From assembly GCA_964016875.1 (NCBI GenBank), contig OZ024724.1, forward strand, positions 32,573,786-32,637,785: 64,000 bases of DNA, written 5' to 3'. Under the pieces are notes generated by a model. The model saw only the letters and a program-made list of their open reading frames with translations, did no database searches and was not told the DNA's origin. This stretch comes from Fallopia convolvulus (lineage: Eukaryota > Streptophyta > Magnoliopsida > Caryophyllales > Polygonaceae). Both the position numbers and the translations under genes were made by a program. Positions 32,625 through 43,857 of the stretch are shown here, one piece after another (within the stretch, counting starts at the first letter, position 1; the number at the start of each line of letters is the position of its first letter).

Positions 32625-33592
32625 TGTTACATTGCGTGAAGTTACATGGCGTGCCTCGCACTATTGTTAGTGATCGAGACACGAAATTCTGTAGCCATTT
32701 CTGGAGAACGCTTTGGGGAAAGCTAGGCACACAATTGCTCTTTTCTACTTCTTATCATCCCCAAACCGATGGTCAGACTGAGGCAACCAATCGGACCTTG
32801 GGCACCCTTCTTCGGACGGTGCTCAAAAATAACCCACGCCGGTGGGAGGATCTAATATTGTTTGTTGAGTTTGCTTACAACAGGTCCAAACACTCGGCCA
32901 CCCGGATGACGCCGTTCGAGATTGTCTACGGCCTCAACCCTCACTCTCCCATGGATCTTACTCCTTGGTCTTTGAAGAACGGCGAGCACATCGACGCCTC
33001 CAACCGTGTCGAAGCCATCCGCAAGCTACACGAGCGGACTAGAGCTCAATTGGAGCGCCGAGCCGCTCAATACGAGGCGCAGCACAACAAGGGTCGGAAA
33101 CGCATGGTTTTTAACCTCGGGGACCTCGTGTGGCTCCATCTTCGGAAGGACAGATTTCCGGATTCAAGGAAGACGAAGCTTCACCAACGTGGAGATGGGC
33201 CTTTTCGGGTCCTCGAGCACATCGGAGACAACGCCTACAAGCTCGACCTCGAAGGCAAGCACTCGGTACACTCCAGCTTCAATGTCGCTGAGCTCTCCCC
33301 TTATGTTGCACCCGCTTATGAGGAAACGGGGACGTTTCCCAACCAAGTGGGGGAGGGTGATGCGACCCCCGTCATGGATGCTAGCCAAGAGGACGACGCA
33401 TTCACACTTCGCTCGGATGGCCCCATCACTCGTGCCAGGACTCGAGCAATCCAGGACGCGACACGATCTCTCTTGGCGCGCCTCTCCGCAGGCCACGGCG
33501 CGCCCCTCGCCGCGCCGACGCACACAGCCTTGTGCGTCCTCGGCGTCGAGGAACCTCAACTCGGGCCAACGGGGACATGGATCGCTATTTGA
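32625..33592 (+). pseudogene. Chromovirus integrase, C-terminal part
   Basis: Begins inside the integrase core (GVPRTIVSDRDTKF, then SYHPQTDGQTEATNRTL), so the first catalytic Asp and the zinc-binding domain are gone. The rest of the core, a GDLVWLHLRKDRFP C-terminal domain and a tail with GPITRARTRAIQ are intact to a stop at 33592. The frame continues about 230 bp into the 3' LTR, a layout seen in several chromovirus lineages; I cannot assign the clade. Confidence 0.8.
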
Positions 33593-34195
33593 GGTTCACG
33601 AGACCCTCTCTCCAGCGGCCTCGCCAGCGCCAGCGCCAGCGCCCGGGATCGTGCCATGACCTCGCCAGCGCCGAGACCCTGCCTCGCCAGCCTCGCGACA
33701 GCCTTGTCGTGACACTCCCGGCACGGTCACGGACGACCTATCCGTTTTTAGTACTTTTATGCATACTTTCTATTATGGAACATTACTATTGTTAGTTTTA
33801 TACATTTAGAAGGATAATTATGGGCATTGCGCCGACCACTTTTGGACCGCGCCGTTGGGCCTTAAGCTTGCAAGCTTGCCTTAGGCGCGCCGCCACCATA
33901 TTAGGGTTTTCTTTGGTTTTCTTCAGTCGCCTCTCTATATAAGAGAGATTAGGCCTATGTTTTTAGATAGCGCACATTAGGGTTTAATAAAGTCGAGGTT
34001 TTACTCCTTATTTTATCCTTGTGCTTGCACCGCCCCCTCAATCTCTCAAACAATCACAAATTGCTCTCGAGTTCTCGATTCTCATTGTTTGTTCGAACCA
34101 ATTCACAATCAAAATCAGCCTTCCGCTACGCCAAATTGAGACCCAAGACTCAAGCCACCGATCGATCCGGAGCATCCCAAACGAGGGAGGCATCA
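33359..34195 (+). repeat. 3' LTR of the chromovirus-like insertion (837 bp)
   Basis: Starts TGATGCGACC right after the polypurine tract GTGGGGGAGGG and ends GGAGGCATCA. Contains GGCGCGCC words and a TATA-like CTATATAAG near 33936. Confidence 0.7.
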
Positions 34196-34200
34196 CTTCG

Positions 34201-35349
34201 GCTCTATCTGTCTCCTTAATTGACTGTTTAAATCGGAATTCCGTCACCTCATTCCCAATTTCAAAAGTTAGGAGTCCCCTCCTAACATCGATTATGGCTC
34301 CAGCTGTGGAGAGGAACGGTCTTCCTAAAATAATAGGCACCACGGGATCTTCGGGCATTGTCATAACGATGAAGTCGTTTGGAACAAAGAATTTGCCTAC
34401 TTGAACTGGAAAGTCTTCTAATACCCCTGTTGGTTTGATGCAGGATCCGTCTGCCATGTAAAGTCGCATGTTGATGGGCCCTAGTGGTCCCATATTAGCT
34501 TTGGACCAGATTGAGAGAGGAACTAAACTAGCACTGGCGCCCAGATCACATAAAGCCTTGAACTTGTGGTTGCCTATGCCGATCGTTATTGTAAATCTCC
34601 TAGGGTCTCCTAGCTTTTCCGGTAGAGCTATTGATCTGACTTCATCCTGCAACTCTGTAATGGATCTTTTCCTGCTAAGAATATCTTTCTAAAACTTTGT
34701 GTAAGCCGGCATTTCTCTTAGGGCCTCAGCGAATGGGATGGAAATATTAATGCCCTGAAGAATCTTTATGAAACGCTTGAACTTACTCTCAATAGAGTCC
34801 ATAGATTTCTTAGTTGGAAATGGAAGAGATTTCACTATTCTTGGAACCAAGTTAGGCTCGAGAGGTGAGAGTATCGGGTCGACACTAGGGTCATTTGTTG
34901 GCCTCTACGGGTCGTTACCGACCCAGATGGGGTCGTTAACTACCCTGGGGTCGAGAGGAAGGCTCGGATTAGAAAACTTACCTGGGGTTGGGTCATTAGG
35001 AACCCTTGGAGCCTCGTCACCCTGGTAGAAGGCTCATTATTTGCCCTCGCTGGCTCGTTAACGAGCCGTTTGGTGACGTCCTCTTCTTCTTTGTTCTCAG
35101 CTTGGACTCGCTCCGGCAATGTCTTCCCGCTCCTAAGGTGCACCGCTGCTTTTGTCCCCTAGGGTTCTCCTCGGGGCGGCCCGGGAGTTGCCCTTCTGGT
35201 CTCGGAATTTGTGCAGCAAGGTTCCCTAGTTGGGAATCAACACTCTTCTTCCATGTATCGAACTCTCCCCATCTTTTGTTTTGTTGGTTCAGGTTGGCTT
35301 GAACTTCGTTAACCTTGTTGGTTACTCCGTTAATGCCGTCCTGTAATCC
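34201..35349 (-). pseudogene. Element A protease and gag-protease linker
   Basis: Aspartic protease with the LCDLGASASLVPLSIW active site, MADGSCIKPTGVLEDFPVQV and IILGRPFLSTAGA. The upstream linker carries HLRSGKTLPERVQ in a shifted frame (frameshift near 35150), a stop near 34690 and a TAA at 35350 that ends the gag frame. Degenerate palindrome pairs at 34912/34933 and 34993/35014, plus one TCGTTAACGA at 35055. Confidence 0.8.
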
Positions 35350-36633
35350 TTAAACCCATGATGGTGGCTCCTGATGGCCTGGAGGTCGATAGGGTGTAGG
35401 TCGTCTATCTGGTGGAGGCACTGCATAGTTTTGATTTGTATTCTGATTGCCCCATGCCTGATAGTTGTTTGACCTGTCATGATAGCTAGGTTGGTTCCTG
35501 TATGGTCCTCTCTTACAATTCATCTCAGCAATTGTCTCAGCGGCTCTAACCTGCTCTATGTTAGTGCAAGCAGAAGTACTATGTGCAGAAGAACCACATT
35601 CTTGACATGATTGAGAGGATTTCAGAAAACTTACCTGCTTCTTCAGACGGTTGACCTCATCTTGCAGGAATTGATTTTTAACATTCAGGTCAACTTCGTC
35701 TCGGTTAGGTATGTAGAGACGTTTCTGGGGTTGTGGAGTCTGTTGGGTTCCATACATGACATCATAATTGGACAACTTATCCAACAGTTCCCATGCCTCC
35801 GTCGGGTTCATCTCTATAAAATCGCACGCAGTATGCGTGTTGATGCGGTTCTTGGTCTCTGCGTCGATACCCTGGAAAAAGATTTCTTGCAAAACATATA
35901 AAGGCTGACCATGAGTGGGGCATTGTCTAAGCATCTCTTTGAATCTTTCCCACGTTTCAACGAATGTTTCATTAGGCAGCTGGTGATAGGAGGTGATGTG
36001 TTTCCTCAACTCCGTAGTCTTAGCAAGAGGGAAGAACTTTGTAAGAAATTGATTGTACAAAGCTTTCCAAGTCCTGATAGACTTAGAAGGTAGGCTCTCC
36101 AACCAGCTCAGGGCCTTTCCAGTAAGAGACCACCTGAAAGCTTTTAACAGAACATATTCAAGTGAGACACCTTTAGCATCTATGGTGTCACATAAATCAA
36201 GAAAATTTCTAATATGCTCCATAGGGCACTCAGTAGGTTTCCCTTCAAACTGAGCCCGTTTAATCAAGGATATGAATTGAGATTTGATCTCAAAGGGTTT
36301 CTCTATCTCGGGAAGCACAATGGGAGACTCGGGCACCCTCAGTTCTGGATGCATGTACTGTTTGGCATTCCTCGGATAGGCATTAAGCTCCTCCTCTAGA
36401 CGAGCATTAGCAGCTCGTTGACGCTCAGCGTCGGCAGCAGCGCCTTCCTTCTTTGTTTTCAGCGACTCCATCTGATTTCGGAGGTCTTCCATTTGACGAG
36501 CCATCTCTTTAGGTGTGGCCATGGCTCGATTTTCTCGGAGTCTACGGTGTAGGGAACGTTCGGGTTCAGAGTAATAACCTGTGTTGTCAAACTCAAGCCT
36601 TCGTCGTCCTACCGGCATATACTGAGAAAACAA
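35350..36633 (-). pseudogene. Element A gag (427 aa, prematurely terminated)
   Basis: Starts MFSQYMPVGRRRLEF. An N-terminal coiled coil (RQMEDLRNQMESLKTKKEG) is followed by the capsid-type retrotransposon gag domain (KAFRWSLTGKALSWLESLP, ALYNQFLTKFFP), ETWERFKEMLRQCPTHGQP, a second coiled coil and a zinc knuckle CQECGSSAHSTSAC. It stops at SWV, where related elements continue into the protease, so the TAA at 35350 is a disabling mutation. Family role: capsid and RNA packaging. Confidence 0.9.
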
Positions 36634-36712
36634 ACAAAGAAAACAAAAATTAAAAACAAAAACGGGGTCGGGCTATTCCCGAACCCACAGATAAACAAAC
36701 AAACCCGTTGCT

Positions 36713-36730
36713 TCCCCGGCAACGGCTCCA
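36713..36730 (-). other. Primer-binding site of element A (tRNA-Asp type)
   Basis: TCCCCGGCAACGGCTCCA on the plus strand, one mismatch to the tRNA-Asp 3' end found exactly in element B. The same mismatch is in the duplicate at 12420-12437. Confidence 0.85.
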
Positions 36731-36736
36731 ATTTGT

Positions 36737-37953
36737 TGATGAGTGTTTCTTGACAACAAATAAATTTATAAGTCAAGACCCCGCTGAGTATAGCAGAGTC
36801 AGGATCGTTCCACAGGAAGCAAGGTTGTTCGTTTATCAACTACTAAAAAGCAAACAAAATCAATCAAAAACACACACCAGCAGCCTCGTTAACGACGTTG
36901 TCAGGGTCGTTAACGAACCACCGTACGCAAAAGACTCAATCTAACGACCTAAATAAATCCGATACCGAGCCAAGTAACTCAGCAACGAAATTCACTTAAC
37001 ATAATTCAAATAAAAACAAAGATCTAGGACTAGGGATACCACAACATAGCCAAGCATAAAAACTCGTAAGAAGATAAGATCATGCCTTTAAATAGATAGA
37101 GTCATCAACTTTCGTTGACTATCAAGTAAATTAACCTACTTTCGTATCCTAATTCACTTAATTACTTGTTTTGGATCTAAAACTTGAAACTTGCGTATTC
37201 AAACAATATCAACCTTCAAGTTACTAACTTTCTCTTTCAATCAAGTTAAAAACTCAAATTACCTCAACTTTCATCTTGGTATAAGCTCAACAAAAAATCT
37301 CAATAATAGATAAAAGGCATTCAATACTCAATCTTACTCATCAAACATGCTTAATTATGTCGGGCTTAACCCCGATCCCAGAAAAGAAGACTACTCACTA
37401 ATCATAACTACGAAACAAATAAATTCAATAAAAGAAATCATTGAAAACAAATTACTACTCAAATTAAAATAGAAAAATCGTCTTACAGAAATTCAGAAGA
37501 AACCGAAAAAATACAAAGTACCGAACCAAAATCACGATCAACGAACCCGGTAACTTTCGTTTACCGACCTCGATCTCGACTCCGATCATCTCTCTCTTCT
37601 CTCGACTCTTCCTCCTCTCTAAAAGCAAAACCTAAAAAATCTCTCTCTAGAAAAATTCTCCCATTTTCTATGCTAGACAGAAGGGTTTTTATACTAAAAT
37701 GGCTAGAAACTAAAAAGGGTAAAAGATATAAACTTTCCTAAAAAGATAGAAATAAAACCTAAAAAGATAGAAATAAAATCTAAGAAGATAACAAAACCTA
37801 AAATACATAATATAATAACCCTAAAAATCATAAAAAGATATTCTACCGACACGGAAATAATTTCCCGCACAAGATCGGTGAGTCATAAAGTAAATCCTCG
37901 AAATTTCTATCACGTGGCCTCGTTAAAATGCCCTCACATCCTCGTTAGAAGAG
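36737..37953 (-). repeat. Element A 5' LTR, outer ~290 bp missing
   Basis: Matches 12444-13660 and then diverges at the second palindrome of a pair (37942). TATA box on the minus strand at 37684-37692. The outer end is replaced by sequence belonging to the FAR1-like pseudogene side, so the original insertion boundary is lost. Confidence 0.8.
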
Positions 37954-37999
37954 CTCACCTATGATGCCATCAGAAAAATATAAAATTTGGGTAAATTCT

Positions 38000-40818
38000 A
38001 CCTGATATATTTCCATTTAGGCAGGTGCAAGTAAGTCACTAGCCTGTGATGCATCCACACGCATGGCATATGATGGAGTCGCTCGAGAGCTATGAAGAGG
38101 CATGGTGTCATTTTGGGAAAACCTTAATCCCAATTTCGCGCCATCAAGCTTCAAGATAGGTACGTATTACATTAGGCATGTTTAATTTCCCACTACCGTT
38201 ATATAAATCACAAAAGATACAAGCTCCAACATATACTTACCGTAGTTGGAAGTGTATATGAAACATGCCTATCACTGCAATGCGCATTGCTCCTGGTAAC
38301 ATGTTTGACGAAAGTGGTTTCATCCATTGCAGCCTTAGCCTGGACCAAATACAACGTTAGTTTTATCACCACAATTTTTTTAACACATTCCACTATAATA
38401 ATAATATCAAGCATATGGTGAATGCAAATTAGTTTCTTGCTCCTTGGTTTATTTATTTTTGTCTTTTTGCTTGCAGGAGAAGGAGTCTCCGCTGGATGCT
38501 GGGGCCGTTTGTCTTTCGGTCGGCCTTTACCCCACTCTCTGGAGGATCCTTCAAACGTTCCGTGTCTGCTAGTTGTCTACTTTTGTTGTGCCTTTCATTT
38601 CTATGCTTCCTCTGCAGCCTCCTCTTCCCAAAGTTCTTGGCATCCAATCCCCTAATTCCGTTGAGCACGGGATTTGAGATAATTCCCATCAACTCCTCCG
38701 ACCTTTTTTCTATGTCGTCCACTCTTTTTACAAAGATGTTGTATGTTTCCTCATTATGGAGTGCCAGAGATACCAGGTACTTGTTCCTGTCACTAAGCTC
38801 ACGGAACCTCTTTACCCGTGGAGCTTCCCCGGGATCATAATAATTAACTTCGATGCTCTCATAGTCTCTGACGATGTTTTTCCTCCAACGATTCAACACA
38901 TACTTCTCGGGAATAGAAGGAATCTCTTCCATGTCAATCACTCTAATTATATGCATGCACAAAATGGTTGTGAATTCAAATAGATTACAAGAACATTTGA
39001 ATTCCAAAGAAACTCTATCGATAGTGGTCCAAAAGGATTTCTTCTTCGTTCACCAAACAGGTATTAGTGTTTTTTCGTCAACTTCATATGTTGTTTTGTC
39101 TCCATGGACGCTCGACTGTGTTGCATTTCTGTGTAAGAGGCCCTCTACCTGTAATTCAAATATTTAACATCGTAAGAATATAATTAAACGTATCCCCCAT
39201 GCGGAATTTACAGCAGCTACCAGCGTATTAAGTGCATAGCACGTTTGTGTTTTTTCCTCTTCCTTCACTTCTTTGAATTTATTGTTCGTATAGGTCTTAT
39301 GGAAAACCTCTTCCACCAATATGGTTGAATTGCGAGTATAAGGCTTGTCCATAGATTGGGAATTTAAAATCTTTTCCTCTTCAACCTTGCATGAGAGCGC
39401 GAACTGGTATTGATCGACCAATAGTTTCAATCTGGTGTGCCCATTCAGGTATCCTTTGAAATAGAAATGTAGGTCGTCACTCCTTTGTGTGGATGACATA
39501 CCGGCCTAAAAGGAACTCCTCCAATACCCCGGAGCCCACCTTTCCCGTTCCCTGTAGGAGTCTTGTATCAAAGTATAATGATGCAAGCCACATTCTTCCA
39601 CCATTTCCTTCCATGCTTCCTAAAACACGGCAAGGTTCATTGAATCGTTCAGAAAAACATTCAAGTGTTCTTCTATTTCCTTCCAATACTAATGCTTCCC
39701 TAAATTCCTTGATGCATTTTGCAATATATGAAAGAGTCAAAGTCTGTGCTTAGTACTCAGGAAGACCATTTGAACGGCCTTATCGATGGCTTTGCATTGA
39801 TCGGTCAAGATCGCATCGGGGACCTTTTTCATACACTTCAGCCAACACCTGAATAACCAAGCAAATGCGTCGACATCTTCGTGACGTATTAATCCACTTG
39901 CATGCACCACAAACAACCCGTGGTGATTCACACTAATAAATGGGGCAAACGTCATGCCATACCTATTCGTTTGGTGAGTCGTATCAAATGTCACAATATC
40001 ACCAAAGTCCTTACCCATACCCGGGCATCTTGCATCTGCCCAAAAAATATTAAGTAAGGCCCCATTCCAATCTCTCTTGATCTCACTGAAGAAGTCTGGG
40101 TTATCGGCTGCCATCGATTTGAAGTATTCCTCCAAAGTCGACGCGTCGCCATTCTGTCATGAACTTTGATGCTCTATGTTTAACACATTCCTCATATTTG
40201 TTTTTCTGTAAGTTAAGTTCTCATGCCCTCCGCTTTCAACAACCAATGAAAAAAAATCTTCGTCACTGAAACACTGACTCTATCATTCGTCATGATCCTC
40301 ATCTTGTGGTGCTCTGGAATGTACTTGTAGTTAATCATCAAACGACTGTTACTTGGATTAAGCAGGTGGTTATGTTCCAATTTCAGACTCTTGATTTTAA
40401 TCCTATCCTCCATGTACCTCGCATGAATAAAGACTAGGCACTCAGTTGCTTGGCCTTTTTTATACGTCGTTACTTTCCCCGCCTTCACACACCCTAATTG
40501 AAGTTTCTCCATCATGTGGTATTCTGCATCCTCTTGACCCTTTTTATTCTTGTATCTTCCCTTGTACTCCTCAAACAGCTTGGAGTTGCGAGTATGCCAT
40601 TGAAAACCAGTCTGATATGCGTATTTATGACACCATTTTGCAAAGTCATCTGCATCGTCAAAGCACATCCCCATTCTGGGCTCTGGAAAAACACCATCGG
40701 AGCAGTCACTTGTGTCGCCGACCTCTTCGTTGACAACATTTTCCTCGTTCAAATCAAAACCTTCGTTTAGGACATATTCCTCGTTCAAATCTAAACCTTC
40801 ATTTAGGTCCAAGTCCAT
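38000..40818 (-). pseudogene. FAR1/FHY3-type MULE transposase-like pseudogene
   Basis: FAR1/FHY3 proteins derive from Mutator-like transposases; some are light-signalling transcription factors. The N-terminus (40818) has about five LNE repeats (LDLNEGLDLNEE), partly like the LxLxL repression motif. Next come a FAR1 DNA-binding domain (DFAKWCHKYAYQTGFQWHTR), the MULE core at 39737-40135 (FGDIVTFDTTHQTNRYGM, AILTDQCKAIDKAV), AGMSSTQRSDDLHFYFKGY near 39500, and a SWIM-type zinc finger (CSCNLFEFTTILCMH). The 3' side looks spliced: an exon near 38240-38341 is bounded by GCAG-type and GTAAGT signals. Frameshifts near 40218, 39730 and 39500 and a stop near 40155 make it a pseudogene. I cannot tell a relic transposon from a dead domesticated gene. 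Confidence 0.85.
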
Positions 40819-40879
40819 TGAAGTGAAATTTGCGAAGGATTTGAAATTAATAAATCTATTATCACATTTTCCAATAAAC

Positions 40880-41400
40880 TACATGCACCCTATCAAAGGA
40901 TTTGAATGCACAGTCCAAATAACGAATTGCACACTTTCACGAAACTGCTCTCCAACTAATGATTCGAATGCGAACTGTCCAAATAACAAATTGTACGCTA
41001 TTGATATAACGAATTGCACAATGTCTAGAAATGCACTCGTACCGAAATCCTTGATGCATTGTGTTTCTTTTTGTGTGTTTGAAAGATTTTGTTTTCTTTG
41101 TGTTGAGATCATCGACAACAAACACATAAGAAAGTCATAATGACAAGATGTGTGTTTCAGTATGACAGCTTATATATTGTAGCATGTCTAAACATCCTCC
41201 AACAACATAACGGGATGCACATTGTCGCAAATAGTGAATTGCACACTATCAGCTTGCTAAATAAACAATATATAATGTAGCATGTCTAGACATCCTCCAA
41301 CATAACGGGATGCACACGGTCATAAATAACGGATTGCACACTATCATTTTGCTAATCAAACACCTTCAAATTCATCAACCAAACAATCGATTCTAGGTGA
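40880..41400. repeat. Copies of the ~200-bp GAATTGCACAC repeat
   Basis: Same word set as 5558-6050 and 10660-11300, now upstream of the FAR1-like pseudogene: GAATTGCACAC, TTTGTGTTGAGATCATC, and AACATCCTCC(A)ACAT twice. The family therefore flanks the Athila complex on both sides. Confidence 0.6.
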
Positions 41401-42718
41401 ATTTCAATTCTGTTATGCACGCTATCAGTTTGCTAAAGAAACACCTTCAAATTCAGCAACCAAACAATCGATTCCATGTCAATTTTAATAAGATTCCTAA
41501 ACTCCTTCAATTCAATTTCATGCATTGCATGGGCAAAACATTACGCAACGCACCTTTTCCATTACCGCCCAATTGTCGTAGGTAAAGGTATGCCCCGCGT
41601 CAGCCACCGGATCACTCGCTCGAAGAAGGAAATTTGGTCGAAAATTATTTTGCAACCGGAGAAGGAATAATTTATGGTTGGACTATCGAAACTTTGAACC
41701 AATCCGGAAATTACTTTTGAACTCCGGTAACAAAGTAAAAATGACACCGAAAAAGGAATAGTTTATGGTTGGAACTCAGAACCGATCCTGTAATTACTTT
41801 CCAATGACGGTAAAAAAGTAAAAACCCCATGAACAGTTTTCCCGCTTTTTTGTTAAATTCTCCCGCTCACAGTGAATAGATTCCTGCCTACCCCAACCCA
41901 TCTCCCTCTTCGTTTTTTCCCTTTATTTTTTCCTTTTTCTAAAATCAATTTAAATATAAAGTAATTTTTTACACGTGTCACCACCATATCGACTTTCAAT
42001 CCCAGTGTAAGATATTCCCCTTAGGAAATTGTTTGCATGACACAAGTGTCATGACACAATGAATATAATAATAATAAAAGAAGAGAGAGAATAGAAAAAG
42101 TAGGCAGGAATTTCGTTTTTTATTTTTTTTATTTCAGCTAAGGGTACACCAAACCTATAGGGTCGGATTTAGATTTGTATCACAGATGGGCTATTTTGTA
42201 TAGGCTTTAGGTTATTGGGCTTATGTAAAATCAAATGGACTTACATTATGAATAAAAAATGGACCTAATCAATAATAGTATATGGGCTTATATTTTACTA
42301 TCAGAAATAGTATAGGTCCAAATTCATTAACATAATATAACACATACACATATTCAGATCTATAGTACTATATCAAATAATAATCTCGATGAACTTCCAG
42401 ATTTGAGAATTGGTGGAGCAATCGGGTAAGCGGTTGTCGTCGCCGGCTACTATGGACGAGGGGTCGATTCATGCTCTTATCCTCAAGCTGGTCGTCATCT
42501 TCGATCTCGTCGCTCCGTCTACTGTGGAGATATGGGGAAGAGGTGTTGGGAGAAAGGACACAAATCTGGGGTATTCATAATCGATGAAATCCCGGTATCA
42601 TCCCCTTCATTCTCATGTGATATATTTGGTAGTGAATGATTTCTTTTTTTTGTGAATTGAACATTATTTGTATTTGAATTCAATTTGATGATGTGTGCTA
42701 GCATATGAACGCGATTTT
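41401..42718. other. Region without a supported gene
   Basis: AT-rich. A 58-codon ATG frame starts near 42451 but has no supporting feature. TCATGACA at 42036-42056 forms a short palindrome. Nothing else is recognisable. Confidence 0.4.
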
Positions 42719-43090
42719 GAATTTATAATTGCCAACTGGTTTTTTCTAGATTGACTGTGTTCGGGGCTAATGAAATTGCAAGTTTTCTGGTTTTTCTGGT
42801 ACTTGAACAAAATAAAATACAAAAGAAAGGAAACGAGAGAGGAAATCAGATGGATGAAGGTCAATTGATGAATCATGATTTGGAATTGGATGTTTAAGCT
42901 GGTGGTGAAGTTATAATTGCCAAATAGTTTTTTTGATTGACTGTGTTTAGGGCTAATGAATTTGCAAGTTTTCTGGTTTTTCTGGTACTTAAACAATATA
43001 AAATACAAAGAAAGGAAACGAGAGAGAAAATCAGATGGTTAGGGTCAATTGATGAATCATGATTTGGAATTGGATGTTTAAGCTGGTGGT
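42719..43090. repeat. Tandem duplication, two ~190-bp units
   Basis: Unit 1 begins near 42719 and unit 2 near 42909, each with TATAATTGCCAA, GATTGACTGTGTT, GGGCTAATGAA, CAAGTTTTCTGG and GATTTGGAATTGGATG. Small indels separate them. No coding signal. Confidence 0.8.
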
Positions 43091-43857
43091 CTTGATAAAG
43101 TGAGTGAATACAGTTTGCAGTGTTGATGTCTTGTGCTTGATCACATCCTTTTTTGCCTTGTTGAAACATGATGAGGGAACAAATGCAATAAGAGAGTTAT
43201 AAGTTGTAGTGATGACTTTTTGTGCCATTGATGAGTAGTTTTTGTACCTCAAGTTTTAAGAAATATGCAATCAAGTTTCATAATTCTATTTGGTGTAGAT
43301 CTCATGCAATTGTATTAGTGCTATGGCATTGGTATGTATATGTTTACCATTGGCAAAAAACAAGTTCGACACTAACACATAATTGTGAACAAGAGCTAAT
43401 TTCCTTTTAGTTGTTCCTTGCTTGAGAATCATCTCAAATAATTCAATTTGAATCACCTCAAACCCCACAATTTAGGTTGTCATTGCCAAATCAAGTAAAG
43501 GATCATAAGGTGATGTTTGTGTTTGTCAAGCACATGTACATGAAATCAAAAGACAATGCAGCATAACATAGAAAATTAGAATCGCAATCAATATACATAG
43601 CCAAAACAAAATAAATTATAACCATAAAAGGGTTGTTACTGCCCATATAGTAGTATCACACAAAAACCTTCAAAATGTCTTCATCCCAACCACCAGAATC
43701 ACCATCCCAACCACCATTCTTCAAGCCAAAGAAGTTCCTCCCATCAAAACCATCAAAAAAACAAAAGTCTTCCATCCATCCAAACCACCATCAAAGTCTT
43801 AAAAACAACCTTCAAACATATTAACAAAAGAACTTAAAAACCGATAAAACTAACACC
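43091..43857. other. Region without a supported gene
   Basis: AT-rich. It may be the 3' untranslated region of the minus-strand XS-type gene at its right end. A 49-codon Pro/Lys-rich plus-strand frame at 43676 is considered spurious. Confidence 0.4.

Larger units (their letters stand above)
32340..34195 (+). mobile_element. Deleted chromovirus-like Ty3/gypsy element in element A
   Basis: Opposite orientation to element A. Ends are TGATGC...GCATCA, flanked by a perfect target duplication CTTCG (32335-32339 and 34196-34200). Only the first ~8 bp of the 5' LTR remain; then come foreign repeat sequence, the 3' part of integrase and a complete 3' LTR. Removing it with one duplication copy restores the reading frame of element A pol, confirming insertion after A. 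Confidence 0.85.
12444..37953 (-). mobile_element. Athila-like Ty3/gypsy element A (nested host of two insertions)
   Basis: Minus-strand order: 5' LTR (36737-37953, outer end truncated), Asp-tRNA-type PBS (36713-36730), gag, protease, reverse transcriptase, RNase H, integrase, extra ORF, noncoding 3' region, hairpin, polypurine tract, 3' LTR (12444-13941). RT before integrase defines Ty3/gypsy; PBS type, gag and the extra ORF point to Athila. Element B and a chromovirus-like insertion interrupt it. Coding parts hold at least four in-frame stops and one frameshift, so this copy is not autonomous. Outer target duplication is not recoverable. Confidence 0.9.

Noticed and set aside
43676..43825. 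49-codon Pro/Lys-rich plus-strand frame
   Set aside because: Low-complexity CCACCATC-type sequence, no promoter or homology, and likely in the 3' region of the opposite-strand XS-type gene.
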